A stretch of 64,000 nt of DNA from Ruminococcus sp. (GTDB lineage Bacteria > Bacillota > Clostridia > Oscillospirales > Acutalibacteraceae), in the NCBI GenBank assembly GCA_017458845.1, contig JAFSZY010000004.1, forward strand, positions 47,575-111,574. Direction: 5' to 3'. The notes under the pieces are model-generated. The model did not search any database. It worked only from the letters and a program-made list of their open reading frames with translations, and was not told where the DNA came from. The position numbers and the translations under genes were made by a program. Shown here piece by piece: positions 35,506 to 43,543 of this stretch. Positions within the stretch are counted from its first letter, which is position 1. Every line of letters starts with the position of its first letter.

Positions 35506-36666
35506 ATGGAGGTTTGTAGTCAAAAGCGTTGTACAGTTTGCGGAGCCTGTATTAGTGCTTGTCCTCAGAATTGTATTTCTTTAAAAACCAATGAATATGG
35601 TTTCGATTATCCTATCATAAACAATAATCTATGCATTAAGTGTGGTAAGTGCAGATCTGTTTGCCATATTATCAATGGTGTAAAAAAAGAGTATCCACGA
35701 AAAGCATTTGCTGTTTGGAGTAATAATCCTGATGATAGGAAAACAAGTGCATCTGGTGGTGCGGCTTCTGTTTTTTATCAAAAAGTATTAAGCGAAGGCG
35801 GCTATTGTTTTGGGGCAGCATATGATAAAGATTTAAATGTTGTAATAAAAGGTTATAATAGTCAACGAGTAACTGAGTTTAAGCAATCAAAATATGTTCA
35901 TAGCTATATGAATGATTCTTATAACGAGATAAAAGCTCTATTGAATGATAACCAAAAGGTTATTTTTATAGGCCTTCCTTGCCAAATAGCTGCTTTAAAA
36001 TCTTTTTTGCATAAAGAATACGATAATCTTTTACTTGTTGATTTGGTGTGTCATGGAACACCTCCTATATCTTATTTGAATGAGCATATTCAGTATATAA
36101 GTAATATTACTAAGTCGAAAATTGATAGTGTTCAGTTTAGAGAGGATAACGTGTTCTGTTTTAGCGCATATTCTGATTATGAAAAAAAATATAGCGCACA
36201 TAGCAGTATTGATACATATTTACTTTCTTTTATTAATTGTTTAACCTATTATGATTCATGTTATGAGTGCGAATATGCTTGTAATGAACGCTCTTCTGAT
36301 ATTACTATTGGAGATTTTTGGGGATTAGGATTAGAAATACCCTTTGATCATCCCTATACAGGAGCTATTTCGTTGGTTCTAACTAATTCAACAAAAGGTG
36401 ATTTGTTTTTTGATTCAGTAAAAAAGGATTTGTTTTGTGAAGAAAGAACAGTTGCCGAAGCGCTTAAAGGCAATGCGCAATTGAATTCTCCGTCTGAACG
36501 AAACTCAGATAGAGATAGTTTTTTGAGTTTATATTTGAATCAAGGCTTTGAACACGCAACTTATGAAATATATAAAAGATTAATCAAAAAGAATAAAATA
36601 ATTTTATTTAAAAATAACATTAAAAATAAACTTCGAATTACTGCTAAGAAAATACTGAGGAAATAG
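35506..36666 (+). CDS. FrhB-like protein with two 4Fe-4S clusters
   Basis: This is the second FrhB-family protein of the locus, 386 residues. Cysteine sets are CTVCGACISACP near residue 9 and CIKCGKCRSVC near 44; the second lacks the usual proline after the last Cys. SASGGAAS, FIGLPCQIAALKSFL, CHGTPP and IGDFWG follow in family order. It lies 1 bp upstream of a pyruvyl transferase gene, repeating the association seen at 16.7-20.0 kb. The reaction is unknown. GGGAGA precedes the ATG. Confidence 0.88.
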   Translation: MEVCSQKRCTVCGACISACPQNCISLKTNEYGFDYPIINNNLCIKCGKCRSVCHIINGVKKEYPRKAFAVWSNNPDDRKTSASGGAASVFYQKVLSEGGYCFGAAYDKDLNVVIKGYNSQRVTEFKQSKYVHSYMNDSYNEIKALLNDNQKVIFIGLPCQIAALKSFLHKEYDNLLLVDLVCHGTPPISYLNEHIQYISNITKSKIDSVQFREDNVFCFSAYSDYEKKYSAHSSIDTYLLSFINCLTYYDSCYECEYACNERSSDITIGDFWGLGLEIPFDHPYTGAISLVLTNSTKGDLFFDSVKKDLFCEERTVAEALKGNAQLNSPSERNSDRDSFLSLYLNQGFEHATYEIYKRLIKKNKIILFKNNIKNKLRITAKKILRK

Positions 36667-36667
36667 T

Positions 36668-37765
36668 ATGAGAATAGGAATAATGTCGATGCAAAGAATT
36701 ATCAATTATGGTTCTTTTTTGCAAGCATATGCATTGAAAAAAACAATTGAATCATTAGGACATGAAGTGGAGTTTGTTGACTATCATATCGGAAATCCAA
36801 TTGTAAATGAATTGAATGATGGTGATGATACCTCCTCTCTGTTATCTAAAGCTTTTAATGTTGTTTTTTCAAAAAAATATAGAGAAAAGCGCAAAAGTGA
36901 AATTATTCAAAATGAATCATATGGTATTTACTATAACAAATTCAAATCTGAGTGGCTTCCATTATTAGGCGTTACAGAAAAAAAGAATTATAATCCCAAT
37001 ATTGATATGTTAGTTATAGGAAGTGATGAGGTTTTCAACTGTACCCAATCAAATCCGGATGTTGGATATTCTCCAGAGCTTTTTGGCTTCAATTCAAATG
37101 CAAATACTATTATTTCATATGCCGCATCGTTTGGCTCAACGACGTTACAAAAGTTAACAGAATATCATAAACGAAATGAAATTGCCTCTTTTTTACTGAG
37201 TTTCGAAAAGATTTCTGTTAGAGATAAAAATAGCTATATAATTGTGAAAGAGTTAACGGGTATAGAACCAACTATGAATGTAGATCCGGTTTTATTATAT
37301 GATTTTGAAAAAGAAATTCCTAGTGATGTTGATTTGAAAAATTATATAATTGTTTATGCCTATTCCGGAAGAATTAATGATGAAGAGGCAAAAGCTATCC
37401 AAGAATTTGCCCATAAAAATAACAAAAAAACTCTTTCAATAGGAGTAAGACAATCTTTTACGGATGAGTACAGATGTGTTGACCCATTTAAAATGCTTGC
37501 ATATTTTAAAAATGCGGATTATGTTGTTACAGACACTTTCCACGGAACGGTGTTTTCGATTAAATATCAAGTGCCGTTTGTAACTCTTATTAGAGATAGC
37601 AATTCTAATAAACTGTCCGACTTATTGAATAAGTTTAATTTAGGGTATAGATCTGTATCTATTGATGATATTGAATTAGTATTAAATCAAGAGTTAGCAA
37701 CTAGTGATATTAGTGCTTGTTTAGAAAAGTCTAGAACAGAAGCGATAGAATATTTGAATGTATAG
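36668..37765 (+). CDS. Polysaccharide pyruvyl transferase family protein
   Basis: The 365-residue protein carries the PF04230 marks: MSMQRIINYGSFLQAYALKK at the N-terminus, LVIGSDEVFNC in the middle and VTDTFHGTVFSIKYQVPF near the C-terminus. Despite the shared family, it belongs to a different subgroup from the first pyruvyl transferase at 16715, which has a GNHGCEA loop instead of NYGSFLQ. Its start is embedded in the ribosome site region of the FrhB-like gene end. Confidence 0.87.
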   Translation: MRIGIMSMQRIINYGSFLQAYALKKTIESLGHEVEFVDYHIGNPIVNELNDGDDTSSLLSKAFNVVFSKKYREKRKSEIIQNESYGIYYNKFKSEWLPLLGVTEKKNYNPNIDMLVIGSDEVFNCTQSNPDVGYSPELFGFNSNANTIISYAASFGSTTLQKLTEYHKRNEIASFLLSFEKISVRDKNSYIIVKELTGIEPTMNVDPVLLYDFEKEIPSDVDLKNYIIVYAYSGRINDEEAKAIQEFAHKNNKKTLSIGVRQSFTDEYRCVDPFKMLAYFKNADYVVTDTFHGTVFSIKYQVPFVTLIRDSNSNKLSDLLNKFNLGYRSVSIDDIELVLNQELATSDISACLEKSRTEAIEYLNV

Positions 37766-37802
37766 TGATTTGTGAAATTAACAAAAGATTATGGAGCGAT
37801 AA

Positions 37803-38681
37803 ATGAAGATTCTATTAACAGGGTGCAAAGGACAGCTTGGTTATGATGTATCCAAAGAGCTGACTAAACGTGGCGATACGGTGGTTGCAGTTGATATTGA
37901 GGAAATGGACATCACCGATAAGTTTGCGGTTGAAAACTTCATAAGTAATACTAATATTGACGCGGTTATTCACTGTGCTGGGTATACAGCGGTTGACAAC
38001 GCTGAGGAGAATGTTGAGCTATGCCGAAGAATTAATGTAGATGGTACTAAAAATATAGCTGATTCTTGTGAAAAGCTTGATATCAAAATGCTCTACATCA
38101 GCACTGACTATGTGTTCAACGGTGAGGGAGAGCGCTTTTGGCAACCGGATGATAAACGAGATCCTCTCAACGCTTATGGACAGAGTAAATATGAGGGCGA
38201 GTTGGCAGTTGAGAATACACTTGATAAATTCTTTATAGTCCGAATTTCGTGGCTGTTTGGAATGAACGGCAAGAACTTTGTTCGCACAATGCTCAATCTC
38301 GGCAAAATGCATAACAAGTTGACTGTAGTCGATGATCAAATTGGCTCACCTACATACACGGTTGACCTCGCAAAACTGCTTGTTGATATGATTCATAGCG
38401 ATAAGTATGGACGATACCACGCAACAAATGAAGGAATATGTAGTTGGTACGATTTTACTCGTGAGATTATGAAGCAGGCATCTGAGTATTATCCAGAGTA
38501 TACAAATGTTGAGGTAAGCCCTGTCAGTAGCGACGCGTATCCCACAGAAGCAAAGCGCCCGTCAAACAGCCGTATGAGTAAGGATAAACTTGCTGAAAAC
38601 GGATTTGACAGACTTCCTACTTGGCAGGATGCCTTAAGAAGATATTTAAAGGAATTACACGATAATAAGCAATTAAATTAA
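37803..38681 (+). CDS. rfbD: dTDP-4-dehydrorhamnose reductase
   Basis: RmlD performs the last step of dTDP-L-rhamnose synthesis using NAD(P)H. The 292-residue SDR shows LTGCKGQLGYDV, CAGYTAVDNAE, YISTDYVFNG and the YGQSKYEGE Y-x3-K pair, then RISWLFG. GGAG lies before the ATG. It is separated from rfbABC by three unrelated genes, and is the last clear sugar gene of the locus. With rfbA, rfbB and rfbC it completes a rhamnose pathway. Confidence 0.96.
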   Translation: MKILLTGCKGQLGYDVSKELTKRGDTVVAVDIEEMDITDKFAVENFISNTNIDAVIHCAGYTAVDNAEENVELCRRINVDGTKNIADSCEKLDIKMLYISTDYVFNGEGERFWQPDDKRDPLNAYGQSKYEGELAVENTLDKFFIVRISWLFGMNGKNFVRTMLNLGKMHNKLTVVDDQIGSPTYTVDLAKLLVDMIHSDKYGRYHATNEGICSWYDFTREIMKQASEYYPEYTNVEVSPVSSDAYPTEAKRPSNSRMSKDKLAENGFDRLPTWQDALRRYLKELHDNKQLN

Positions 38682-38777
38682 TTATAACTTAATAAAACTG
38701 GTATCGATTGTATAGATATATTCCCGATAAGAATTCAAGAATCAAGTTTTGAGAACTTTAGCTTATAAACATAAACA

Positions 38778-39977
38778 ATGGGCACTATGGAAAAACAACT
38801 CAGCAACAACTTCATATACGGCATATACACTTGTCGTTTGCTTAGCTCGGTGCTTAATGGTACCGAGCCGCTCGCTATACCCGAAGGGATGACACTTGAG
38901 GGATTATATGCTTATCAAAAAGAGCAAGACGTTACTAATATGGCATACATTGCCTTAAAAAAACTTGGATATGATGATGCTCAATTAAAGGAGTTTCAGG
39001 ACGATTATAAGCTGAACGTACTCAGAGAAGCGCGGTTTGAGCTTGCCGGTCAGCAAATCTTTGAAGCATTCGAAAAAAATGAAATACCTTTTTTACCACT
39101 TAAGGGCGCTATACTTAAGTACTATTATCCAAATCCGGCATTGAGAACCTTTACAGATATTGATATTTATATTGGTAATGAATTAGAAAAAGCTCATCCG
39201 ATTATGTTGAATTTGGGTTATCGCAAAAAGACCGAATGGAAGCATAATGATGTTCCGTATATAAAGGAACCGGCTTTAAATATTGAATTGCATCAGGAAT
39301 TGTTCCCTGATGATTATGATTTTGAAGGGTATTTTATTGACCCATTTATACACACAGAGCTAAAAGAAGGTTATAAAAATTTTTATCTTTATCATAATGA
39401 TGATTTCTTTATTCATGTTTTATGCCATTTATATAAGCATTTTACATCCGGAGGCTGCGGGCTCAGACAGTATCTTGACATATATGTTATGACGCAGAAG
39501 ATGCAGCTCGACATGGGCTATATTCGCAAAGAGCTGAGAAGCTTTGGTATGGAGGGCTTTCTTGATACCACATTGAAGCTCAACCGCTTCTTCTTTGACG
39601 GTGAAAAGCCTGATGACGAGCTGATTGAGATAGCTGAGTTTGTGTTTAATAACAGCACATTCGGCAATTCGGAAAACCGCCTTGTGCTCGATTATGATAA
39701 AGGGCACGGCGAAAAGCGCACTTTGTGGGGTAAAATAACATACTTTGCCGACCGCTGGCAATTAAAATATTCGCAGATGAAACCAAGATATAGAATTTTG
39801 AAATGTCTTCCGTTTTTGTTGCCATTCTGCTGGATTCACAGGCTGTTTGCGGCACTTTTATTCAGACGAAATACGCTGAAAACCTCGTTCGATGACGTTG
39901 GAAAAATGAATAGCGACTTTTCAGATTATGTAAATCACATAATGGAGATTTCAAATGCGAAGATAAAGAAGGAATAA
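38778..39977 (+). CDS. Nucleotidyltransferase-fold family protein (PF14907-like)
   Basis: The 399-residue protein resembles the uncharacterised nucleotidyltransferase family. The key block is FLPLKGAILKYYYPNPALRT followed by FTDIDIYI, giving the D-x-D metal ligands of the polymerase-beta fold. A later VLCHLYKHF region is helical. Some members occur in surface glycan and lantibiotic-like loci; the reaction is unknown. The next gene starts 1 bp after its stop and carries a HEPN-type R-x4-H motif, an arrangement reminiscent of MNT-HEPN pairs. An ATG at 38787 is an alternative start; neither has a strong ribosome site. Confidence 0.72.
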   Translation: MGTMEKQLSNNFIYGIYTCRLLSSVLNGTEPLAIPEGMTLEGLYAYQKEQDVTNMAYIALKKLGYDDAQLKEFQDDYKLNVLREARFELAGQQIFEAFEKNEIPFLPLKGAILKYYYPNPALRTFTDIDIYIGNELEKAHPIMLNLGYRKKTEWKHNDVPYIKEPALNIELHQELFPDDYDFEGYFIDPFIHTELKEGYKNFYLYHNDDFFIHVLCHLYKHFTSGGCGLRQYLDIYVMTQKMQLDMGYIRKELRSFGMEGFLDTTLKLNRFFFDGEKPDDELIEIAEFVFNNSTFGNSENRLVLDYDKGHGEKRTLWGKITYFADRWQLKYSQMKPRYRILKCLPFLLPFCWIHRLFAALLFRRNTLKTSFDDVGKMNSDFSDYVNHIMEISNAKIKKE

Positions 39978-39978
39978 A

Positions 39979-40473
39979 ATGAACAGCATTGAATCAGAAT
40001 TGTTTGATGAGTTCAAATATGTGGATAAAATTTGCCGAGAAATTTTTAATTCTGAAAAAGGCGTCAGCACATACATAGAACAAATGGAAATGACGCCTGT
40101 GTATGTAAAATACAGAATTTCGCAGTGGGAGAACGACTATAAACAGCTGAAGCACATTCGTTGGGTTCGAAATCAGCTTGCGCATGAGACAGGTTACGTT
40201 GAATGTACCGCGGCAGATGTCAATTGGCTGAAAGATTTTCACAATCGTTTGCTCAGTCAGCAGGATCCGCTTGCTATTGTCGGCAAAATTGAACGGGCAA
40301 ATCAACAAAAACAAACTGTTCAGCCGCAACCAACAAGAGTAAACTATACGACACCGACATATAATACAAAACCTCCCAAATACAATTCGGCATTATGGAT
40401 TGCTCTGGCTGTTGTGGGAGCGGTTGCTGCGGCAATAACCGCAGTCGGATTGTTACTAAATAATTTTAGGTGA
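39979..40473 (+). CDS. HEPN-motif protein with C-terminal membrane anchor
   Basis: The 164-residue protein has a helical N-terminal domain ending in IRWVRNQLAHE (R64 to H69), which fits the R-x4-6-H nuclease motif of HEPN domains. A Gln/Pro/Thr-rich linker (about 105-132) leads to one hydrophobic segment (about 136-160), so the domain would face the cytosol and be tail-anchored. It is coupled to the nucleotidyltransferase-like gene and followed by a terminator at 40481. HEPN assignment rests on the motif and helical look only. Confidence 0.55.
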   Translation: MNSIESELFDEFKYVDKICREIFNSEKGVSTYIEQMEMTPVYVKYRISQWENDYKQLKHIRWVRNQLAHETGYVECTAADVNWLKDFHNRLLSQQDPLAIVGKIERANQQKQTVQPQPTRVNYTTPTYNTKPPKYNSALWIALAVVGAVAAAITAVGLLLNNFR

Positions 40474-40480
40474 AACAGCC

Positions 40481-40516
40481 AACAGGCTCGGATTTGATTC
40501 CAAGCCTGTTTTTCTT
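40481..40516 (+). terminator. Rho-independent terminator ending the left half
   Basis: AACAGGCT (40481-40488) pairs with AGCCTGTT (40503-40510), followed by TTTCTTT. This is the first clear plus-strand terminator after the EPS promoter. It also faces the minus-strand SpoVT-like gene. Confidence 0.8.
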
Positions 40517-40519
40517 TAG

Positions 40520-40696
40520 TCAATATGTACGAACGCCGCCGTTGGGTTTTGGTGGTATTATACGAAGGCTTAGCTTCCCTATCAACACTGTCAGCAGCGG
40601 GTCGCCCTCTCGGATTCTCAGCGTCCGCCTGATTTCCTTGGGGATAACCACCCGTCCGAGATCGTCAATCCGCCTAACAATTCCTGTTGCTTTCAT
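40520..40696 (-). pseudogene. Truncated SpoVT/AbrB-type regulator
   Basis: The 58-codon frame starts MKATGIVRRIDDLGRVVIPK and runs through EIRRTLRIREGDP, the swapped-hairpin AbrB DNA-binding domain as found in SpoVT and AbrB of Firmicutes. After GDP the expected LEIF and acidic strand are replaced by LLTVLIGKLSL, and a stop follows soon after. A GATAGGGAA stretch in another frame looks like the lost D-R-E codons, implying a frameshift or decay. GGGAG lies about 10 bp before the ATG on the minus strand. It may still make a small DNA-binding peptide. Confidence 0.7.
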
Positions 40697-40845
40697 ATAT
40701 CATAAACTCCCTTATCTATCAAAATTATTCAAATTCCTTTGCCTGTTTATCTTTTGCAATTTCAGGCAGAAAATTCAATTATTGAAATGGAAGATTTTGC
40801 TTGTGAGTAAACTGTTTTGGCACTAACACCTTCGGTGTAATAAGG

Positions 40846-41304
40846 TTAATCATTTTTGACTTTCTCACACCAATCAATAGCTTGTCCACATTTTTGACAA
40901 TAAGATAAGTCTGAATCAGGTTTTTTGGAAAACTTCAGATAAATGCTGTAATAAGGCTTTTTTAAGATGCATTTTTCCAGTTTCTCAATACTGTCAGCAA
41001 TATCAAAGCAACATTTGCTGATAAGCCATGACACGAACGGTCTATTCTTTTCTTCCAATTGCTTGTTTATTGCCTCATTAATAGACTTGAATTCCTCTTC
41101 GGTTTTAGGGTAGTAGTAATCGTTTCCCTCTTCGTTATCTTCTTCTGTATTGTATTCATTATTATCGTCAGGCTCGTCTTCAGAGATGTGGTGATAATTA
41201 TCGATGCTATTTTGGGAAATACCATACCAAGAACAATAAGGGAACAGCTCTGCCGAGTTTTCTTTGTATAATAAAAGAAACGCACATATAATTCTAATAT
41301 AGAA
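40846..41304 (-). CDS. Acidic small protein with CxxC motif, start unresolved
   Basis: The minus-strand frame is open for about 152 codons (41304 to 40846). It reads like coding sequence: an Asp/Glu/Asn-rich region (about 41090-41180) is followed by a helical C-terminus with CQKCGQAIDWC, a possible zinc knuckle. No in-frame ATG or GTG exists upstream. A TTG at 41058 would give a 70-residue product; GTG 41285 opens another frame. A TATAAT box (complement 41304-41309) sits right at the frame's beginning. A leaderless start, rare start codon or frameshift is possible. No family recognised. Confidence 0.4.
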   Translation of the reverse strand, partial: FYIRIICAFLLLYKENSAELFPYCSWYGISQNSIDNYHHISEDEPDDNNEYNTEEDNEEGNDYYYPKTEEEFKSINEAINKQLEEKNRPFVSWLISKCCFDIADSIEKLEKCILKKPYYSIYLKFSKKPDSDLSYCQKCGQAIDWCEKVKND

Positions 41305-41363
41305 TTATAACAACCTTATTCGGTATCAATAAAGAAATGTTTTTTACAGTTATGTAAAAAATA

Positions 41364-41393
41364 TTGACATTTTTAGGGAGTGACATATATAAT
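41364..41393 (+). promoter_or_regulatory. Promoter of the DUF6514 gene
   Basis: TTGACA at 41364-41369, an 18-bp spacer, then TATAAT at 41388-41393, about 48 bp upstream of the ATG. It lies back to back with a minus-strand TATAAT near 41304. Confidence 0.8.
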
Positions 41394-41440
41394 AAACAAA
41401 ACGTCAACAATATTCACATTTTGTTACGGAAGAGGTTATT

Positions 41441-41644
41441 ATGACAGAATACAGCGTTATCATTCCCGAAAAAGAAAGCGAGGGCTACGGCGTTAAGGTC
41501 GTAACCACAAGGTTTGTTTATGACGTCTCGCGCAACTTAGGCGCGGTAAAAAAGCTGTGCGTGATGTGTAACGAGTATGATGTTCACCCTGCCCATTTTG
41601 ATACAGTGCTCGAGGACTTCTTGAGCAGCGGGGAATGTTTTTAA
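41441..41644 (+). CDS. DUF6514 family small protein
   Basis: The 67-residue protein matches my memory of the DUF6514 pattern seen in Clostridia: an N-terminal beta meander (YSVIIPEKESEGYGVKV), then DVSRNLGAVKKLCVMCNEYD and a C-terminal HFDTVLEDFL helix. Its function is unknown. It has its own consensus promoter and shares a bidirectional terminator with the convergent serpin gene. Confidence 0.65.
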   Translation: MTEYSVIIPEKESEGYGVKVVTTRFVYDVSRNLGAVKKLCVMCNEYDVHPAHFDTVLEDFLSSGECF

Positions 41645-41658
41645 CAGAATAAGACAGA

Positions 41659-41700
41659 AAAAGCCGAGAGCATATCAAAAGCTCTCGGCTGAAATTTTGC
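41659..41700. terminator. Bidirectional terminator
   Basis: AGCCGAGAGC (41662-41671) pairs with GCTCTCGGCT (41681-41690), a perfect 10-bp stem. T-rich tails lie on both strands. It serves the convergent DUF6514 and serpin genes. Confidence 0.9.
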
Positions 41701-41703
41701 ATT

Positions 41704-43389
41704 TTATGGATTTGTGATTTGTCCCTCGAATAGTACAACGTCGGACTTGTCGGTTATGATAAAGCCGAAGTTTTTGTCCAGTACAAAGTCGTGATATATT
41801 TTTACGGTCTCGTCGGGAGGCGTAGCGCCCGCGTACTGGAAGAGTGTCACCGCAGCGCCCTCAACGCCTTTTTTGTTCACATCTAAAACTACTCTGTGCA
41901 CTATATCCGATAAAACTATATCGCTTGAAACGAGGGGAGAGGTGAAGCCTCCGAAAGCGTTTTCCAGCTGTTTGTTTTTGGTGAGAACTTCCGCGAGCGG
42001 TGTGGAACTCTCAACTTTAAAGCTAGGGAATATACAGCATGTGTAGTGGTGAGCGTTGTTAGAGTCAATTTCGTTGAATTCCGTATCCTGATTAATTGTG
42101 TTCAGGTTTTCGGCTGACATCGCCTGTTTTAAAGTGCACCCGTTTTTAGGCAATATGAGCTTTACCTTGTATCCCGCGCTTGTAGTTGTGTAGAAGTAGC
42201 GTGATGTGTCGGTCTCCTGAATTTGTCCGTCAATATAATCGCTCGAGAGGAATTCAAGCGTCTTACTGCTGCCGTCTGCGTAATTGAAGTTTCTTTGTTC
42301 TGTTGTCATATTCAGATACTCGGTACTCCATAAATCCTTGAAGTACAGCGTGTTAATCATTGTGAACAGAGTGCTTTTCGGAATGTTGAAGTTCTGGTCG
42401 ATAAGACCGTTAGTGTTCTTTTTGATGAAATCGCGAATCGCCTGATTAGCCGCCTGATTGTCTGCGTAGAAAGGCGTTTCAAAAGCGTTGCAGAAGCAGT
42501 CGCTTGCCAGTGAGTTGAGCACATTGGGGTCTGCCTGTAAGCCCGTGTTAAGCCATATTGAGTTTGTAAGATTAAGCTGAGTGATAGTGGTGCCGTTATA
42601 ATCACGTGTTCTCGAAAGGTATCTGACCAAATCTCCCGTGCTCGCAAAATCTCCGTCATCCATTCCTGTAAGCTCCCGCACATCGCTTTTGACATCTTCG
42701 CTGCCTATTGCGTATAGCATTGAAACCGCCATATATACGGATACGGGCGACATTGTGTAGTTGCCGTTTTCTTCCTGAGCCGACATAGCATATAGCTTGT
42801 TTGAGAATTTTGAGAGCTTTTTAAGGAACTCCGTGTCCTCAAAGCTGTATTTTGTATTTGTCGGATTTGGAACGCTGTTTAGAGCAATTGTGTCGTTGCA
42901 CTCGGTCGGGCTTTGAGTAGCGGGCTCGGTTTCCTGAGTAGGCGCCGTCGGTTGTGTAACTTCTGTTGACGCAGGTTCTGTCGGGGCTTCGGTAGAAGCT
43001 GTTGGCGCGGCAGTTCTGAGGTCTTTAACAATTACATTAAAGGTCAAAGCTTTTATGTAAGTTTTCTTTTTATACTTGTATTTTACCTTGACGGATATTT
43101 TCGCGCTGCCCTTCTTGGTTGCCTTTACCTTGCCTTTGGAGGTAACTTTTGCAATCTTCTTTGAGGAGCTTTTATATGTAACTTTATTGATTTTTACGCC
43201 CTTGGCTTTCTTGATTTTGATAGTTGTGGAGCCATAAACCGTCTTGCCGTTTTTCTTTTTAATCTTAAGAGTAGCTGACGATTTTTTAAGTTTTACTTTT
43301 TGAGATGCCGCCAAAGAACTCAACGGCAGGGATGAAAATATTCCGACAATCATAATCGCGGAAATCATTATGCATAATAACTTTTTCAT
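41704..43389 (-). CDS. Secreted serpin with N-terminal lysine-rich module
   Basis: The 561-residue protein starts with a signal peptide (1 to about 28). Residues 30-115 form a lysine-rich immunoglobulin-like module (SKKIAKVTSKGKVKATKKGS is BIG2-like). A Thr/Pro/Glu-rich linker (about 118-165) follows. From about 180 on is a full serpin domain: MSPVSVYMAVSMLYAIGSE, NSIWLN, FTMINTLYFKDLWS, and near the end VLDVNKKGVEGAAV as reactive-loop hinge, then FVLDKNFGFII. The hinge lacks the run of alanines of strongly inhibitory serpins but keeps small residues, so inhibition of an extracellular protease is plausible. AAGGAG precedes the ATG at 43389. It has its own promoter at 43427-43455. Confidence 0.93.
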   Translation of the reverse strand: MKKLLCIMISAIMIVGIFSSLPLSSLAASQKVKLKKSSATLKIKKKNGKTVYGSTTIKIKKAKGVKINKVTYKSSSKKIAKVTSKGKVKATKKGSAKISVKVKYKYKKKTYIKALTFNVIVKDLRTAAPTASTEAPTEPASTEVTQPTAPTQETEPATQSPTECNDTIALNSVPNPTNTKYSFEDTEFLKKLSKFSNKLYAMSAQEENGNYTMSPVSVYMAVSMLYAIGSEDVKSDVRELTGMDDGDFASTGDLVRYLSRTRDYNGTTITQLNLTNSIWLNTGLQADPNVLNSLASDCFCNAFETPFYADNQAANQAIRDFIKKNTNGLIDQNFNIPKSTLFTMINTLYFKDLWSTEYLNMTTEQRNFNYADGSSKTLEFLSSDYIDGQIQETDTSRYFYTTTSAGYKVKLILPKNGCTLKQAMSAENLNTINQDTEFNEIDSNNAHHYTCCIFPSFKVESSTPLAEVLTKNKQLENAFGGFTSPLVSSDIVLSDIVHRVVLDVNKKGVEGAAVTLFQYAGATPPDETVKIYHDFVLDKNFGFIITDKSDVVLFEGQITNP

Positions 43390-43426
43390 TAATCTCACTC
43401 CTTATGTGATTATACTTTACACTTTT

Positions 43427-43455
43427 ATTATACAACCTTAAGTTATTAATTTCAA
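43427..43455 (-). promoter_or_regulatory. Serpin promoter
   Basis: On the minus strand TTGAAA (complement 43450-43455), a 17-bp spacer, then TATAAT (complement 43427-43432). It diverges from the glycosylase promoter about 45 bp away. Confidence 0.8.
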
Positions 43456-43499
43456 TGCTTTCTAAATATCTAACCTCAAATTATTTGTATATGTGACAC

Positions 43500-43528
43500 T
43501 TGATGATTAAATATAAAAAGTATATAAT
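43500..43528 (+). promoter_or_regulatory. Promoter of the DNA glycosylase-ybaK pair
   Basis: TTGATG at 43500-43505, a 17-bp spacer, then TATAAT at 43523-43528, just upstream of the ATG at 43544. The very short distance (about 15 bp) implies a near-leaderless mRNA, or that another promoter is also used. Confidence 0.55.
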
Positions 43529-43543
43529 TGATTTGGTGATAGT

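Noticed and set aside
40470..40826. Plus-strand 118-codon open frame after the HEPN-motif gene
   Set aside because: It is the antisense of the SpoVT/AbrB remnant and crosses a terminator.
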